Shown: piece by piece, positions 18,191 through 25,987 of the stretch
Layout: every line of letters begins with the position of its first letter
How positions within the stretch are numbered: position 1 is the first letter of the stretch
Assembly: GCA_030748735.1 (NCBI GenBank)
Contig: JASMLK010000063.1
Location: forward strand, 1 to 36,300
Length of the DNA stretch: 36,300 bases
Origin: Myxococcota bacterium
GTDB taxonomy: Bacteria > Myxococcota_A > UBA9160 > UBA4427
Direction: 5' to 3'
Translations under genes and position numbers: made by a program
The notes under the pieces: model-generated
The model's database searches: none
The model's input: only the letters and a program-made list of their open reading frames with translations
What the model was told of the DNA's origin: nothing

Positions 18191-18272
18191 CGATGGGAAC
18201 CTGTTTCACAGCGGCTGGTTCGGACGGGCAAGGCCAGAGAGTACATGCTGACCGGCCAACCCGAGACGTCGA

Positions 18273-19217
18273 TCAGGCCGCCTCGTTCAAAAAAGCCACG
18301 GCCTCTTCCAGTTCTTCGACCGCAGATACGTTTGCTCGTTTCGAGCGGCGCGCGATGCGCGCGATCAAGCCGCTCAATACGCGACCCGGCCCGACCTCGA
18401 GGAAGTGATCGACACCCAGCGAGCCGAGTTCGCCCACCATTTCGGTGAACCGGACCGGGGCCGTCACCTGTTCGCGGAGCAGCGCCTCGAGGCGTCCGGC
18501 GTCGGTATTCGGCCTGGCTTCGACATTGGTCACGACCGGGGTTTCGAACGCGCGGAAGTTCGCGCGAGCCAACTCGACGGCGAGTTTTTCTGCCGCGCCC
18601 TGCATCAGTGCACAGTGGAACGGGGCGGACACGGCCAGGGCAATCGCTCGCTTGGCACCGCCTTCGAGCGCCCTTTCGCCGGCCAGCGCGACGGCACCGG
18701 CTTCGCCGGCGATCACGGTCTGCTGGGGCGAATTGAAGTTGGCCGCGGCCACGACCTCACCGGTCTGCGCCGCGGCGGCATCGCACGCTTCGACGGCGAC
18801 TTCGGGGCTGCAGCCGATCAAGGCCGACATCGCGCCCTTGCCCGCCGGCACCGCTTCCTGCATGAAGCGCCCGCGTGCGTGAACGATCGCAACCGCCTCT
18901 TCGAAAGGCAGCGCACCCGCCGCCACGAGTGCCGTGTACTCGCCGAGGCTGTGCCCGGCGAAGTACGCGGGACGTACGTCGACGCGCTCTTCGAGCGCAC
19001 GCAACAGCGCGATGCTCGTGGTGAGGATGGCGGGCTGTTGGTTTTCGGTGAGCTGCAGCGCGTCTTCGGGACCGTCGAAGCAGAGACCGCTCAGCGAGAA
19101 GCCGAGCGCCTCATCGGCAGCTTCGAAGGTTTCGCGCGCGCGAGGCGATGCCTCGAACGCGTCGCGTCCCATGCCGACGAACTGCGAGCCTTGACCAGGG
19201 AAAAGCAGTGCGAGCAC
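18273..19217 (-). CDS. fabD: Malonyl-CoA:ACP transacylase (FabD)
   Basis: FabD loads malonyl groups from CoA onto ACP. The 314-residue protein starts LALLFPGQGSQFVGMG, carries the nucleophile Ser90 in FAGHSLGEYTAL, the QQ pair (ENQQPAIL) and the catalytic-region His in VSAPFHCALM, and ends with the FLEVGPGRVLSGL segment. Length is normal (family about 300-315). It begins at GTG 19217, six bases after the rpmF stop; GAGGAA at the end of rpmF can serve as Shine-Dalgarno. It directly follows rpmF with no plsX or fabH between them, unlike the common rpmF-plsX-fabH-fabD order. Confidence 0.97.
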   Translation of the reverse strand: MLALLFPGQGSQFVGMGRDAFEASPRARETFEAADEALGFSLSGLCFDGPEDALQLTENQQPAILTTSIALLRALEERVDVRPAYFAGHSLGEYTALVAAGALPFEEAVAIVHARGRFMQEAVPAGKGAMSALIGCSPEVAVEACDAAAAQTGEVVAAANFNSPQQTVIAGEAGAVALAGERALEGGAKRAIALAVSAPFHCALMQGAAEKLAVELARANFRAFETPVVTNVEARPNTDAGRLEALLREQVTAPVRFTEMVGELGSLGVDHFLEVGPGRVLSGLIARIARRSKRANVSAVEELEEAVAFLNEAA

Positions 19218-19223
19218 CGCGCG

Positions 19224-19406
19224 CTATTCCTCTTCGGTCTCGATGATCATGCGTCCGCGGTAGTGCCCGCAGCTCGGGCACACCCGGTGCGGCTGACGCG
19301 TCGCACCGCAATTCTCGCAGGTGCTGCGACTCTTGACGGCGAGCGCGTCGTGACTGCGACGCTTGTCGCGCTTCGCTTTCGAAGTCTTTTGCTTCGGAAC
19401 GGCCAT
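19224..19406 (-). CDS. rpmF: Ribosomal protein bL32
   Basis: The 60-residue basic protein matches bL32 of the large ribosomal subunit. It has the MAVPKQKTSKAKRDKRRSH start and the zinc-type cysteine pairs CENC and CPSC. An acidic tail (IIETEEE) ends the protein. The ATG at 19406 is preceded by AGGAGGT at good distance. It lies between the yceD-like gene and fabD, the conserved yceD-rpmF-fab arrangement. Confidence 0.97.
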   Translation of the reverse strand: MAVPKQKTSKAKRDKRRSHDALAVKSRSTCENCGATRQPHRVCPSCGHYRGRMIIETEEE

Positions 19407-19477
19407 GGTGGATCGAACCTCCTGAATTGAATCTGGATCTCTTGCCGGGCTCGGCTTCGAGGCCGGCGTGACGACGC

Positions 19478-20074
19478 TCAGGCGTCGCTGTTTTCGTCTG
19501 CGATCTTGTCTTTGAGTTGGGCGAGTGCCGCGAAGGGATTGGGGCGCTCACTCGCTTGTTCGGGCGGCGTGCAGTCGCACGACGCATCGTTCCATGAAAC
19601 TCCGCATTGGGGGCACAGCCCCTTGCAGTCCTCGCGGCAGATCGGGTGGAGCGGGATGGCGCCGGCCAGCACTTCACCGAACAAGCCGTCGAGTTGGATC
19701 ACGCTCCCCTGAAACCACCCCGACTCGATCTCGTCGATGAGACACAAGCCGTCGCGGGAAAGGCTCGCTTCACCCTCCGGATCGGGTGGGGTTCGGCCCG
19801 ATGCCTCCTCCGCAACCAACCGGAACTCCTCGCGAAGCGCCTGACGATAGCGCGCCAGACATCGCCCGCATTGCATCTCGATTTCGCCGCTCACCTCCCC
19901 TTCGATGATCACATCGGCGCCGACTTTGTGGACGTCGATCTCGAAGCGGAACGGCTTCGGAATCTCGTATTCGAACTCCTGTGGGCTGTCTGCTCGCTCG
20001 CGCCACCAGCCTGGGGACGCTTCGAAGACCTCGCGCTGCGGCGTGGGCGTCAGACGATCGACGAAAAGCTTCAT
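19478..20074 (-). CDS. yceD: YceD/DUF177 family protein (23S rRNA accumulation)
   Basis: From ATG 20074 the protein has 198 residues, normal for DUF177. The family signature appears as GEIEMQCGRCLARY, with CREDCKGLCPQCGVSWN in the second half, where the cysteines probably bind metal. In E. coli and plants, members are needed for normal 23S rRNA accumulation. The adjacency to rpmF is the family's hallmark. Alternative in-frame starts are at 20086 and 20146; 20074 is preferred from homology (MKLFVDRL) but the Shine-Dalgarno is weak everywhere. It is the first gene of the housekeeping operon, so a promoter should lie between it and the divergent gltX. Confidence 0.93.
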   Translation of the reverse strand: MKLFVDRLTPTPQREVFEASPGWWRERADSPQEFEYEIPKPFRFEIDVHKVGADVIIEGEVSGEIEMQCGRCLARYRQALREEFRLVAEEASGRTPPDPEGEASLSRDGLCLIDEIESGWFQGSVIQLDGLFGEVLAGAIPLHPICREDCKGLCPQCGVSWNDASCDCTPPEQASERPNPFAALAQLKDKIADENSDA

Positions 20075-20313
20075 GGAAACCGCCATTCGCGGATTGGCCG
20101 GGGCAGCCGTTGCCGCCGGTCCGCGGCCCCCGAAAGTCCGAACCACCGCGATGTGTACCGAAAGGCCGCATCACGAGGGCTAGACACGAGAGAAAATGCT
20201 GTGATTTCGGGGGGATTGCGATGCACCGGTCCGGCGCCGCGGGGCAGGATTTAGCAGACGGGGAGCCGCGGGCCAAGAAAAACGGACAATCCTTCGCGTG
20301 CGACACGCTGCGT

Positions 20314-20319
20314 TATGAT
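20314..20319 (+). promoter_or_regulatory. Candidate -10 element (TATGAT) directly before gltX
   Basis: TATGAT matches five of six bases of the sigma-70 -10 consensus and ends eight bases before the gltX ATG. A start site 7 bases downstream would leave almost no 5' leader. No good -35 box is seen at 16-18 bases, so this is a tentative call. Confidence 0.3.
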
Positions 20320-20327
20320 GCGCCGCC

Positions 20328-21770
20328 ATGTCGAACATCCGCACGCGATTCGCCCCGAGCCCCACGGGGTTCCTTCACCTCGGAAGCGCCCGTACCGCGC
20401 TCTTCAACTGGGCGTACGCCCGCCACCACGGCGGCACCTTCGTGCTGCGCATCGAGGACACCGACCGGGAGCGCTCGACCGCCGAGTCCGAAGCCGGCCT
20501 GATCGAGGGGCTCCAGTGGCTGGGGCTCGATTGGGACGAGGGCCCCTTCCGCCAGAGCGACCGCGCGGACCGCCACACCGCAGTGATCGAGCAGCTGCTC
20601 GCCGAGGGCAAGGCCTATCGCTGCGTCTGTACCCGGGACGAACTCGAAGACCGCAAGCAGGCCGTGCTCGAGGCCGGCGGCAAGTGGACCTACGACGGCC
20701 GCTGCCGCGACGCGGGGCACGGGCCCGACTGCGGCGAACACACCGTCCGCTTGCGGCTCCCCGAAGAGGGCATGTTGGGCTGGGACGACCTCGTCTTCGG
20801 GCCGAGCGGCCAGGACGCCAGCGAGATCGGCGACAAGATCATCCGCAGAAGCGGCGGCGACCCGCTCTTTCATTTGACGGTCGTGGTCGACGACTTCGAC
20901 ATGGGCATCACCCACGTGATTCGCGGTGCGGACCATCACCCCAACACGCCCTTCCAGATCGCCATCTACGAAGCGATGGGCGCGCCGCTTCCGCACTTCG
21001 CCCACGTCCCGCTGATCGTCGGCCCCAGCGGCAAGAAGCTCTCGAAGCGCCGCGATCCCGTGTCGATCGAGGCCTTCCGCGAACAGGGCTATCTGCCGGA
21101 AGGACTGCGCAACTGGCTCGTGCGACTCGGTTGGTCCCATGGAGACGACGAGCTCTTTTCGCGCGAAGAGATCATCGAAAAGTTCGACCTCGACGGTGTG
21201 GGCCGAGCCAGTGGGCAAGCCGACCCCGACAAGCTCGCCTGGGTGAACCAACAGCACATCAAGGATGCGCCCCTCGACACCCTGATGGCCGGGCTGGAAG
21301 CGCAGTGGCCCAAGCATCTCGACAAGGCACCCGAGCACGACGAGCGGCTGGCACTCGCGATCGATCTCAACCGCGAACGCGCCAAGACGCTGGACGAAAT
21401 GGCGTCGCTATGCGCCGTGTTGCTGCGCGATGAAGTCGACCTGCGAAGCGAAGCGTCGGCGAAGGCCGTCAAGAAGCACCTGAAGGTCGCAGCCCTCCCT
21501 CTCGTGGAATCGCTGTATGCCGCGCTATCGAAGCTCGACGTCGAGGAATGGAGCGAATCCCAACTCGAAAGCGTCTTCGAGGCGGTGGCGGCCCATCACG
21601 ACAACGTCAAGCTCGGAAAGATCGCGCAGCCGGTTCGCGTCGCGGTGACGGGTGGGCCCATATCACCCGGCATCTACGAAACCATGATCGTGATCGGGCG
21701 AAGTCGCTGCCTACCGCGACTCGAACGCGCGATCGAGGTCATGCGCGAACGCGCCGAACAGGCGGGCTGA
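20328..21770 (+). CDS. gltX: Glutamyl-tRNA synthetase
   Basis: GltX attaches glutamate to tRNA-Glu using ATP. The 480-residue class I synthetase has the HIGH-type motif as HLGS (17-20) in FAPSPTGFLHLGSART and the KMSKS-type motif as KKLSKR (236-241). A zinc site is suggested by Cys99-x-Cys101 and Cys126 in YDGRCR, as in E. coli GltX. The C-terminal helical anticodon-binding domain (about 330-480) is complete. No Shine-Dalgarno precedes the ATG, and a -10 box sits eight bases upstream, so it may be leaderless. It is divergent from yceD and is followed by tRNA-Gln. Whether it also charges tRNA-Gln, for later amidation, cannot be told from this window. Confidence 0.97.
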   Translation: MSNIRTRFAPSPTGFLHLGSARTALFNWAYARHHGGTFVLRIEDTDRERSTAESEAGLIEGLQWLGLDWDEGPFRQSDRADRHTAVIEQLLAEGKAYRCVCTRDELEDRKQAVLEAGGKWTYDGRCRDAGHGPDCGEHTVRLRLPEEGMLGWDDLVFGPSGQDASEIGDKIIRRSGGDPLFHLTVVVDDFDMGITHVIRGADHHPNTPFQIAIYEAMGAPLPHFAHVPLIVGPSGKKLSKRRDPVSIEAFREQGYLPEGLRNWLVRLGWSHGDDELFSREEIIEKFDLDGVGRASGQADPDKLAWVNQQHIKDAPLDTLMAGLEAQWPKHLDKAPEHDERLALAIDLNRERAKTLDEMASLCAVLLRDEVDLRSEASAKAVKKHLKVAALPLVESLYAALSKLDVEEWSESQLESVFEAVAAHHDNVKLGKIAQPVRVAVTGGPISPGIYETMIVIGRSRCLPRLERAIEVMRERAEQAG

Positions 21771-21827
21771 CCCGGTCGCAGCGCTTTCCCAGTCGCAACG
21801 AGGCGTGAGAACGACGGTCGGCGCTGC

Positions 21828-21854
21828 TTGAGAAAGCAGACCCCTTCCTATACG
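21828..21854 (+). promoter_or_regulatory. Candidate promoter of tRNA-Gln
   Basis: TTGAGA (21828-21833) and TATACG (21849-21854) are separated by 15 bases and followed by a GC-rich stretch, as is usual at stable-RNA promoters. The tRNA begins 24 bases after the -10 box. The short spacer lowers confidence. Confidence 0.35.
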
Positions 21855-21877
21855 TTCCCGCCGCGCCAGACCCATGT

Positions 21878-21951
21878 TCCCCGGTCGTCTAACGGCAGGA
21901 CAGCGGACTCTGAATCCGTCAATGGAGGTTCGAATCCTCCCCGGGGATCCA
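21878..21951 (+). tRNA. tRNA-Gln (anticodon CTG)
   Basis: The acceptor arms TCCCCGG (21878-21884) and CCGGGGA (21941-21947) pair perfectly. The anticodon stem encloses the loop CTCTGAA, giving anticodon CTG, and the T arm is GGAGG-TTCGAAT-CCTCC. Discriminator T is followed by an encoded CCA. The tRNA reads CAG codons. It lies 108 bases downstream of gltX. Confidence 0.96.
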
Positions 21952-22054
21952 CCTCCGTTTTCCGGCGCAGCCGCGGTAGGGGCGCGGCCACCGCAACACT
22001 GCTGTGGTCCCCCCATTCGTGTTCGGGACCGCACGTCCCACTCGCGCGCGGACG

Positions 22055-22086
22055 ATCGTGTCGCTTGAGTGACAAGCGACTGCGAT
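22055..22086 (+). other. Strong hairpin between tRNA-Gln and the porin gene
   Basis: GTCGCTTG (22060-22067) and CAAGCGAC (22073-22080) form a perfect 8-bp stem with loop AGTGA. An outer ATCG/CGAT pair extends it with a small internal loop. No T run follows on either strand. It may mark the end of the tRNA-Gln transcript or be a protein-binding palindrome. Confidence 0.5.
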
Positions 22087-22136
22087 GGGGCGCCTGGCCA
22101 TGCCGCGCATGCGGTGGGCGTCGCCGTTCTTCGACA

Positions 22137-22232
22137 CGTCTGTCACGCGATCTTCTTTTGACCCGTCTGTCTGAACAAACTAAAACCTGCCACGCACGGT
22201 TCGACCCGTCATTCGCGACAGACGCGTGACAG
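22137..22232 (+). promoter_or_regulatory. Repeat-rich putative operator region upstream of the porin
   Basis: The octamer CGTCTGTC occurs at 22137-22144 and 22164-22171, and in reverse at 22217-22224. A 10-bp inverted repeat, CTGTCACGCG (22140-22149) and CGCGTGACAG (22223-22232), brackets the segment. GACCCGTC is repeated at 22160-22167 and 22203-22210. These repeats surround the candidate promoter, so a regulator-binding role is plausible. The rest of the 21952-22360 gap shows only the hairpin at 22055-22086. Confidence 0.4.
22158..22186 (+). promoter_or_regulatory. Candidate sigma-70 promoter of the porin gene
   Basis: TTGACC (22158-22163, five of six consensus bases) and TAAAAC (22181-22186, four of six) are spaced by 17 bases in a locally AT-richer segment. 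Transcription would start near 22193, giving a leader of about 170 bases before the porin ATG. Confidence 0.45.
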
Positions 22233-22360
22233 GGGTACGACCCATCCGGTGATGCGACGGCGACACGAACTCGAGACCGACGCTTCACCCCGAGGCCGGG
22301 CGGCCAGCACCAAAGCGGGCTTGGCCCTCGTGCCGAAGCAAAGTAGACAGGGAGAAGAAG

Positions 22361-23608
22361 ATGATCGAGGGACGTGTGCAGGGCGATTCCGTTCGGCAGC
22401 GATCGACGCGAACCGCGGGCGCTGCGATTCGTCGCATGATCAGTGGTCTTGCCATCGCGGCACTGCTCGCGACCTTTGTCGTGGCCGGCAGCGCGAGCGC
22501 CGGCGACGGTGAGTCGTGGTATGAGCGCATCTCATTCAAGGGTGACTTTCGCGCGCGCGACGAGGTCTTCATTCGTGAAGGCGACAAGGATCGACACCGA
22601 CTGCGCTACCGACTGCGCGGCGGCGCTTCGACCGAAGTGAACGACCACATCGAGGTGGGCTTCCGTCTCGCGACCGGCCCTGACGCCAATAGTGGCAACC
22701 AGAGCCTCGGCTCCGGCGTGAACGACGACGAGAGCATCGACTTCGATCCGGACGGCGTCTTCATCGACAAGGCCTATCTGACGTTGAAGCCGCACGGCAC
22801 CGAAAAGCCGATGTTCGGTGATTCCAAGTCGATCACCTTCGGCAAGATGTCCAACCCCTTCAAGACCAAGGGCATCGGTCCGTCGCAGTTGATCTGGGAC
22901 GGCGATCAGAATCCCGAAGGTGTCGCGTTGCAGTGGGGCTGGTCTCCCTGCGACTGCTGGGACACCAACCTCGATGTCGCGTACTTCGTGATCGACGAGA
23001 ACAACCTAGACCCGTCGCGCGACCCGGCCATGTTCGCGGTGCAGTTCGACAACAGCGTGAAGGTGAACGACGAGATCTCGTTCAAGTCGCACCTCACCTA
23101 CAACGCGCTTCGAAAACTCACCGGTGACGTCATCGGACGCGGCGAGGGCGCCGGCAACACGGAGGGCCTCACGTCGAACAACCACATCGATCTCATCGAG
23201 TTCCACGGCGGCACGACGTGGGCCGCACACGAAGACTGGCCCGTCACCTTCTGGGGCAACGTGGTCTTCAACCTGAGCGCGGACGGCGCAGGCGCAGGCA
23301 AGCAGAACACAGCCTTCGGCGCGGGCCTCACAGTCGGCAGCAAGAAGGCCCTCGCCGAAGTGGGCGCGGGCTACTTCCAGGTCGAAGCCGACGCCGTACC
23401 GGGCTTCCTGCTGGACAGCGATCTGTTCGACGGCGTGACGAACGGCGAGGGTTGGCGCATCCACGCGACGCGCACGATCTTCAAGAACACCGACTTCAAC
23501 GTCATCGCCTACATCGGCGACGAACTCGACGGTGATGTCGCGGACAACCTCGGTTCGGCTGCAGCCGACCGGGTCCGCATCCAGACCAACGTGCAGGTGA
23601 AGTTCTAG
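22361..23608 (+). CDS. Outer-membrane porin-like beta-barrel protein
   Basis: The 415-residue precursor has a long signal peptide: basic residues to about 25, a hydrophobic core (SGLAIAALLATFVVAG) and a cleavage site after Ala47 (SASA-GDG). The mature part resembles the putative-porin family. It has many alternating strands, an early RISFKGDFRARDE strand, a FGKMSNPFKTKG segment typical of these porins, and a C-terminal Phe (VQVKF) used for outer-membrane assembly. A pair Cys-x-Cys lies in PCDCWDTN. The ATG is preceded by a strong GGGAGAAGAAG Shine-Dalgarno. An internal ATG at residue 26 would still leave a signal peptide but lacks such a site. The substrate is unknown. It is transcribed alone, from an unusually repeat-rich upstream region. 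Confidence 0.85.
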   Translation: MIEGRVQGDSVRQRSTRTAGAAIRRMISGLAIAALLATFVVAGSASAGDGESWYERISFKGDFRARDEVFIREGDKDRHRLRYRLRGGASTEVNDHIEVGFRLATGPDANSGNQSLGSGVNDDESIDFDPDGVFIDKAYLTLKPHGTEKPMFGDSKSITFGKMSNPFKTKGIGPSQLIWDGDQNPEGVALQWGWSPCDCWDTNLDVAYFVIDENNLDPSRDPAMFAVQFDNSVKVNDEISFKSHLTYNALRKLTGDVIGRGEGAGNTEGLTSNNHIDLIEFHGGTTWAAHEDWPVTFWGNVVFNLSADGAGAGKQNTAFGAGLTVGSKKALAEVGAGYFQVEADAVPGFLLDSDLFDGVTNGEGWRIHATRTIFKNTDFNVIAYIGDELDGDVADNLGSAAADRVRIQTNVQVKF

Positions 23609-23662
23609 ATCGAGCCTCTCGATCTCGCGTCGCGGACCCGGGCCTCGCGCCTACGGGTTCGC
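23608..23662. terminator. Two hairpins in the convergent gap after the porin
   Basis: GATCGAG (23608-23614) pairs with CTCGATC (23618-23624) immediately after the porin stop. A second stem, GCGGACCCG (23632-23640) with CGGGTTCGC (23654-23662), follows and overlaps the end of the convergent gene. Neither has a T run, so a role as bidirectional transcript end is inferred from position only. Confidence 0.4.
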
Positions 23663-25987
23663 GGCGCGGCGAACCTGTTCTCCTAGAGCGACGTTGGCGC
23701 CCGATTCGGGGAACGCTTCGAGCCACGAAGCCACGCCCGAGTCGGGCCATCGCGTTTCGACGCCAAGGGCGTTGGCGACGATGCGCGGGACGCCACGCAG
23801 GTGCGGCATTCCCGGCGCCCTGCCCTGCGGCACACCCGGCCCCGACATCACGAAGATCGCGTCCTCTTCGTGTTCCATCGGGGTGCGGATTCCGTGGTCG
23901 CTCATCACGATCAAGACGTCGTCGCGGTCGATCGCCGCCATCACGTCGGTCAGGCGCCAGTCGATGTAGCGATAGGCTTCGAGTAGCGGGCTGCGGCCAT
24001 CGTCCTGCCCGCCGCGAAGCAGGTCGCGGAAGAACGCGTGGGTCAAGAGATCGAGCGGCTCGATGCGAAGCACGAGCAGGTCGACTTCACCGCGCTCGAC
24101 GATGGCCACCGCGGAATCGAATTCCGAAGCGATCGTCTCCATGCGGCGACGCTGCCGCGGCCCCAGGTCGATCTGCGGAAAGCGTTCGAGTTCGTCCGGG
24201 CGAAGCGGGCGAAACGACCCCGCCAGCTCCAACTCACGCTTTTCGCCGAGTGGCCCGATGGTCTGCGCATGATGCCCGGCCGCGATCCCGCCGTGGGAGA
24301 ACAGCATGTTCGCCACGACGAAGCGCCCTGCACCGAGACGTTCGAACAGGTTCTCGGTCGAAGGCAGAACCGCAGAAAGAAAGCCGAACGGATTGCGCCC
24401 CACCGACGAGAGGCCTCCGATCTCGAGCCCCATGCGATGGAGCAGCCCCAGGAAGCTCACCTCGCGATCGCGCTCGGGCCACACCAGGGCCTCCATGGCG
24501 GCGGCGGTGAACGCGGGGCGGCTCTCGAGCACTGCGCGATAGCCGTTGCGAAGCATGGCGTCCATGAAGGGCAATTCGCCGCGCGCGCGCAGGTACTGGA
24601 CGAGTCGCCAGTCCGCGCAATCGAGAATCAGCGAGAACACGCGCCGCCTTCCGTCTGCAGCACGCCCAGGCTGCGCGATGACCGGTTCGGTCACGGCGCC
24701 CGGCTCGCGCGGAGACACGCGCGCCGTCACGGTCTGCCCGGGCTGTGGCCAGACCATGCCCGAACCCCGCGTGCGTCCCTGATCGTCTTCCAGAACCCAG
24801 CGTTGCGGGGTGTAGGCGCGCCCTCGTTCGACGCGCACCGGCTGGCCCTGCAAAATCGTTTGCACTTCGTAGCCGGCGTCCGGCGCTTCGCGCGGGTCGG
24901 GGGAGACGAGCAGTGACCCGCTCCACGCGTCGTCCGTGTCGAGTCGGAATTCGATCACACCCGACGCTGCTTCCTGCTCACCGGTGGCGGTCAACTCGGG
25001 CAGCGCGGCACGCGCAATCTCTTCACGACCCAGGTTCGGAAACTCGACATGGTTCACGGCCTCGTCGTACACCGCGAGGGCGTCGTCGATCCGCGCATCG
25101 GCGATCAGGGTTCCGATCAGCCGGCGGTAGAGTGCCCAGCGAAGGTGCGCGTCGCCGAGCTGCGCCTGGTTCACGAGCGCTTCTTCGAGCAGCTCGATGT
25201 CGGCCTTCTCGGGATCGCGCAGGTGCGACACGCTAACCCGCAGCGCATAGCGGGCACGCAGGTCGATGGGGTCGGCGCCGGTCTTTGCCCAACGATCGAA
25301 GTGCACCCGCAGCCCGTCGATGTCGCCGCCGGTGGCAATCGCACGCGCGCGATTCTCGAACCAGAGCAGGTGCAGGGGATGGCCGCTGGGCGGGGCTTCG
25401 TCGCCCAGCGCAGCCAGCGCGCGATCACCATCGAAGCGACCGAGGTACGAGGCCGCGAGTGCAATGCGCAACGGCAGCGATTCGATGTTCGGCTCGAGCC
25501 GCGCTTCGATCGCCTGATGCGCGGCCTGGATGCCTTCGACCGCACTTCGGGTCTGGATTTCGAGTTCGAGGATCTGCAGTGCAGAGGGATAGGCGTCGGC
25601 TGCGGCACGCGCGAGGTTCGCAGCTTCGACGGCACGCCCCTGCTGCACGCGATTGCGCGCCACCAACGTCGCGAGCACCGGATGCGGCACCCAGTCTCGT
25701 GCGTCGGGCTCTTGCAGGACGTCGTCGATCAGCGCCGCGCAGTCTTCGCGTCGGTCGCGGTTGAGCAGCGCCCAGCAACGACATTCGGCAGCGATGCGAC
25801 CGTCGGTGTCGGGAGCCGCCAACGTTTCGCTCTGTGCGATCGCGTCGTCGTAGCGTTCGTCTTCGACCGCTCGACAGACGGCTTCGATCGCCGCAAGCCG
25901 CGGCGCTTCACGGCGCGCTTCCATCCCGAACCACAAGCCCATCCCCGCGGCCCCGACGAGCAGGCATGTCAACAGCACCCGCTTCAC
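23651..25987 (-). CDS. TPR-alkaline phosphatase superfamily fusion (phosphodiesterase-like)
   Basis: The 778-residue protein starts with a signal anchor (about 3-21). Residues 30-330 are helical, TPR/SEL1-like repeats. About 340-440 is a beta-rich linker domain. The C-terminal 330 residues match the type I phosphodiesterase/nucleotide pyrophosphatase branch of the alkaline phosphatase superfamily: Asp456 (LILDCADW), the likely nucleophile Thr494 (RPAFTAAAMEAL), Asp646 and His650 (EPLDLLTHAF), Asp697-His698 (VMSDHGI) and His729. The metal-ligand set looks complete, so hydrolase or transferase activity outside the cytoplasm is expected. The substrate is unknown; phosphoglycans or lipids are possible. 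GTG start at 25987 overlaps the stop of the preceding gene (GTGA). Confidence 0.8.
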   Translation of the reverse strand: MKRVLLTCLLVGAAGMGLWFGMEARREAPRLAAIEAVCRAVEDERYDDAIAQSETLAAPDTDGRIAAECRCWALLNRDRREDCAALIDDVLQEPDARDWVPHPVLATLVARNRVQQGRAVEAANLARAAADAYPSALQILELEIQTRSAVEGIQAAHQAIEARLEPNIESLPLRIALAASYLGRFDGDRALAALGDEAPPSGHPLHLLWFENRARAIATGGDIDGLRVHFDRWAKTGADPIDLRARYALRVSVSHLRDPEKADIELLEEALVNQAQLGDAHLRWALYRRLIGTLIADARIDDALAVYDEAVNHVEFPNLGREEIARAALPELTATGEQEAASGVIEFRLDTDDAWSGSLLVSPDPREAPDAGYEVQTILQGQPVRVERGRAYTPQRWVLEDDQGRTRGSGMVWPQPGQTVTARVSPREPGAVTEPVIAQPGRAADGRRRVFSLILDCADWRLVQYLRARGELPFMDAMLRNGYRAVLESRPAFTAAAMEALVWPERDREVSFLGLLHRMGLEIGGLSSVGRNPFGFLSAVLPSTENLFERLGAGRFVVANMLFSHGGIAAGHHAQTIGPLGEKRELELAGSFRPLRPDELERFPQIDLGPRQRRRMETIASEFDSAVAIVERGEVDLLVLRIEPLDLLTHAFFRDLLRGGQDDGRSPLLEAYRYIDWRLTDVMAAIDRDDVLIVMSDHGIRTPMEHEEDAIFVMSGPGVPQGRAPGMPHLRGVPRIVANALGVETRWPDSGVASWLEAFPESGANVALGEQVRRAANP

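Noticed and set aside
16739..18448. 569-codon plus-strand frame
   Set aside because: Antisense to fabF and acpP; Arg/His/Asp-rich composition typical of shadows.
20075..20327. Search for a small structured RNA (SRP RNA, 6S, riboswitch) in the yceD/gltX gap
   Set aside because: None of the conserved motifs, such as the SRP GGAAGGAAGC core, is present; only the gltX -10 candidate is seen.
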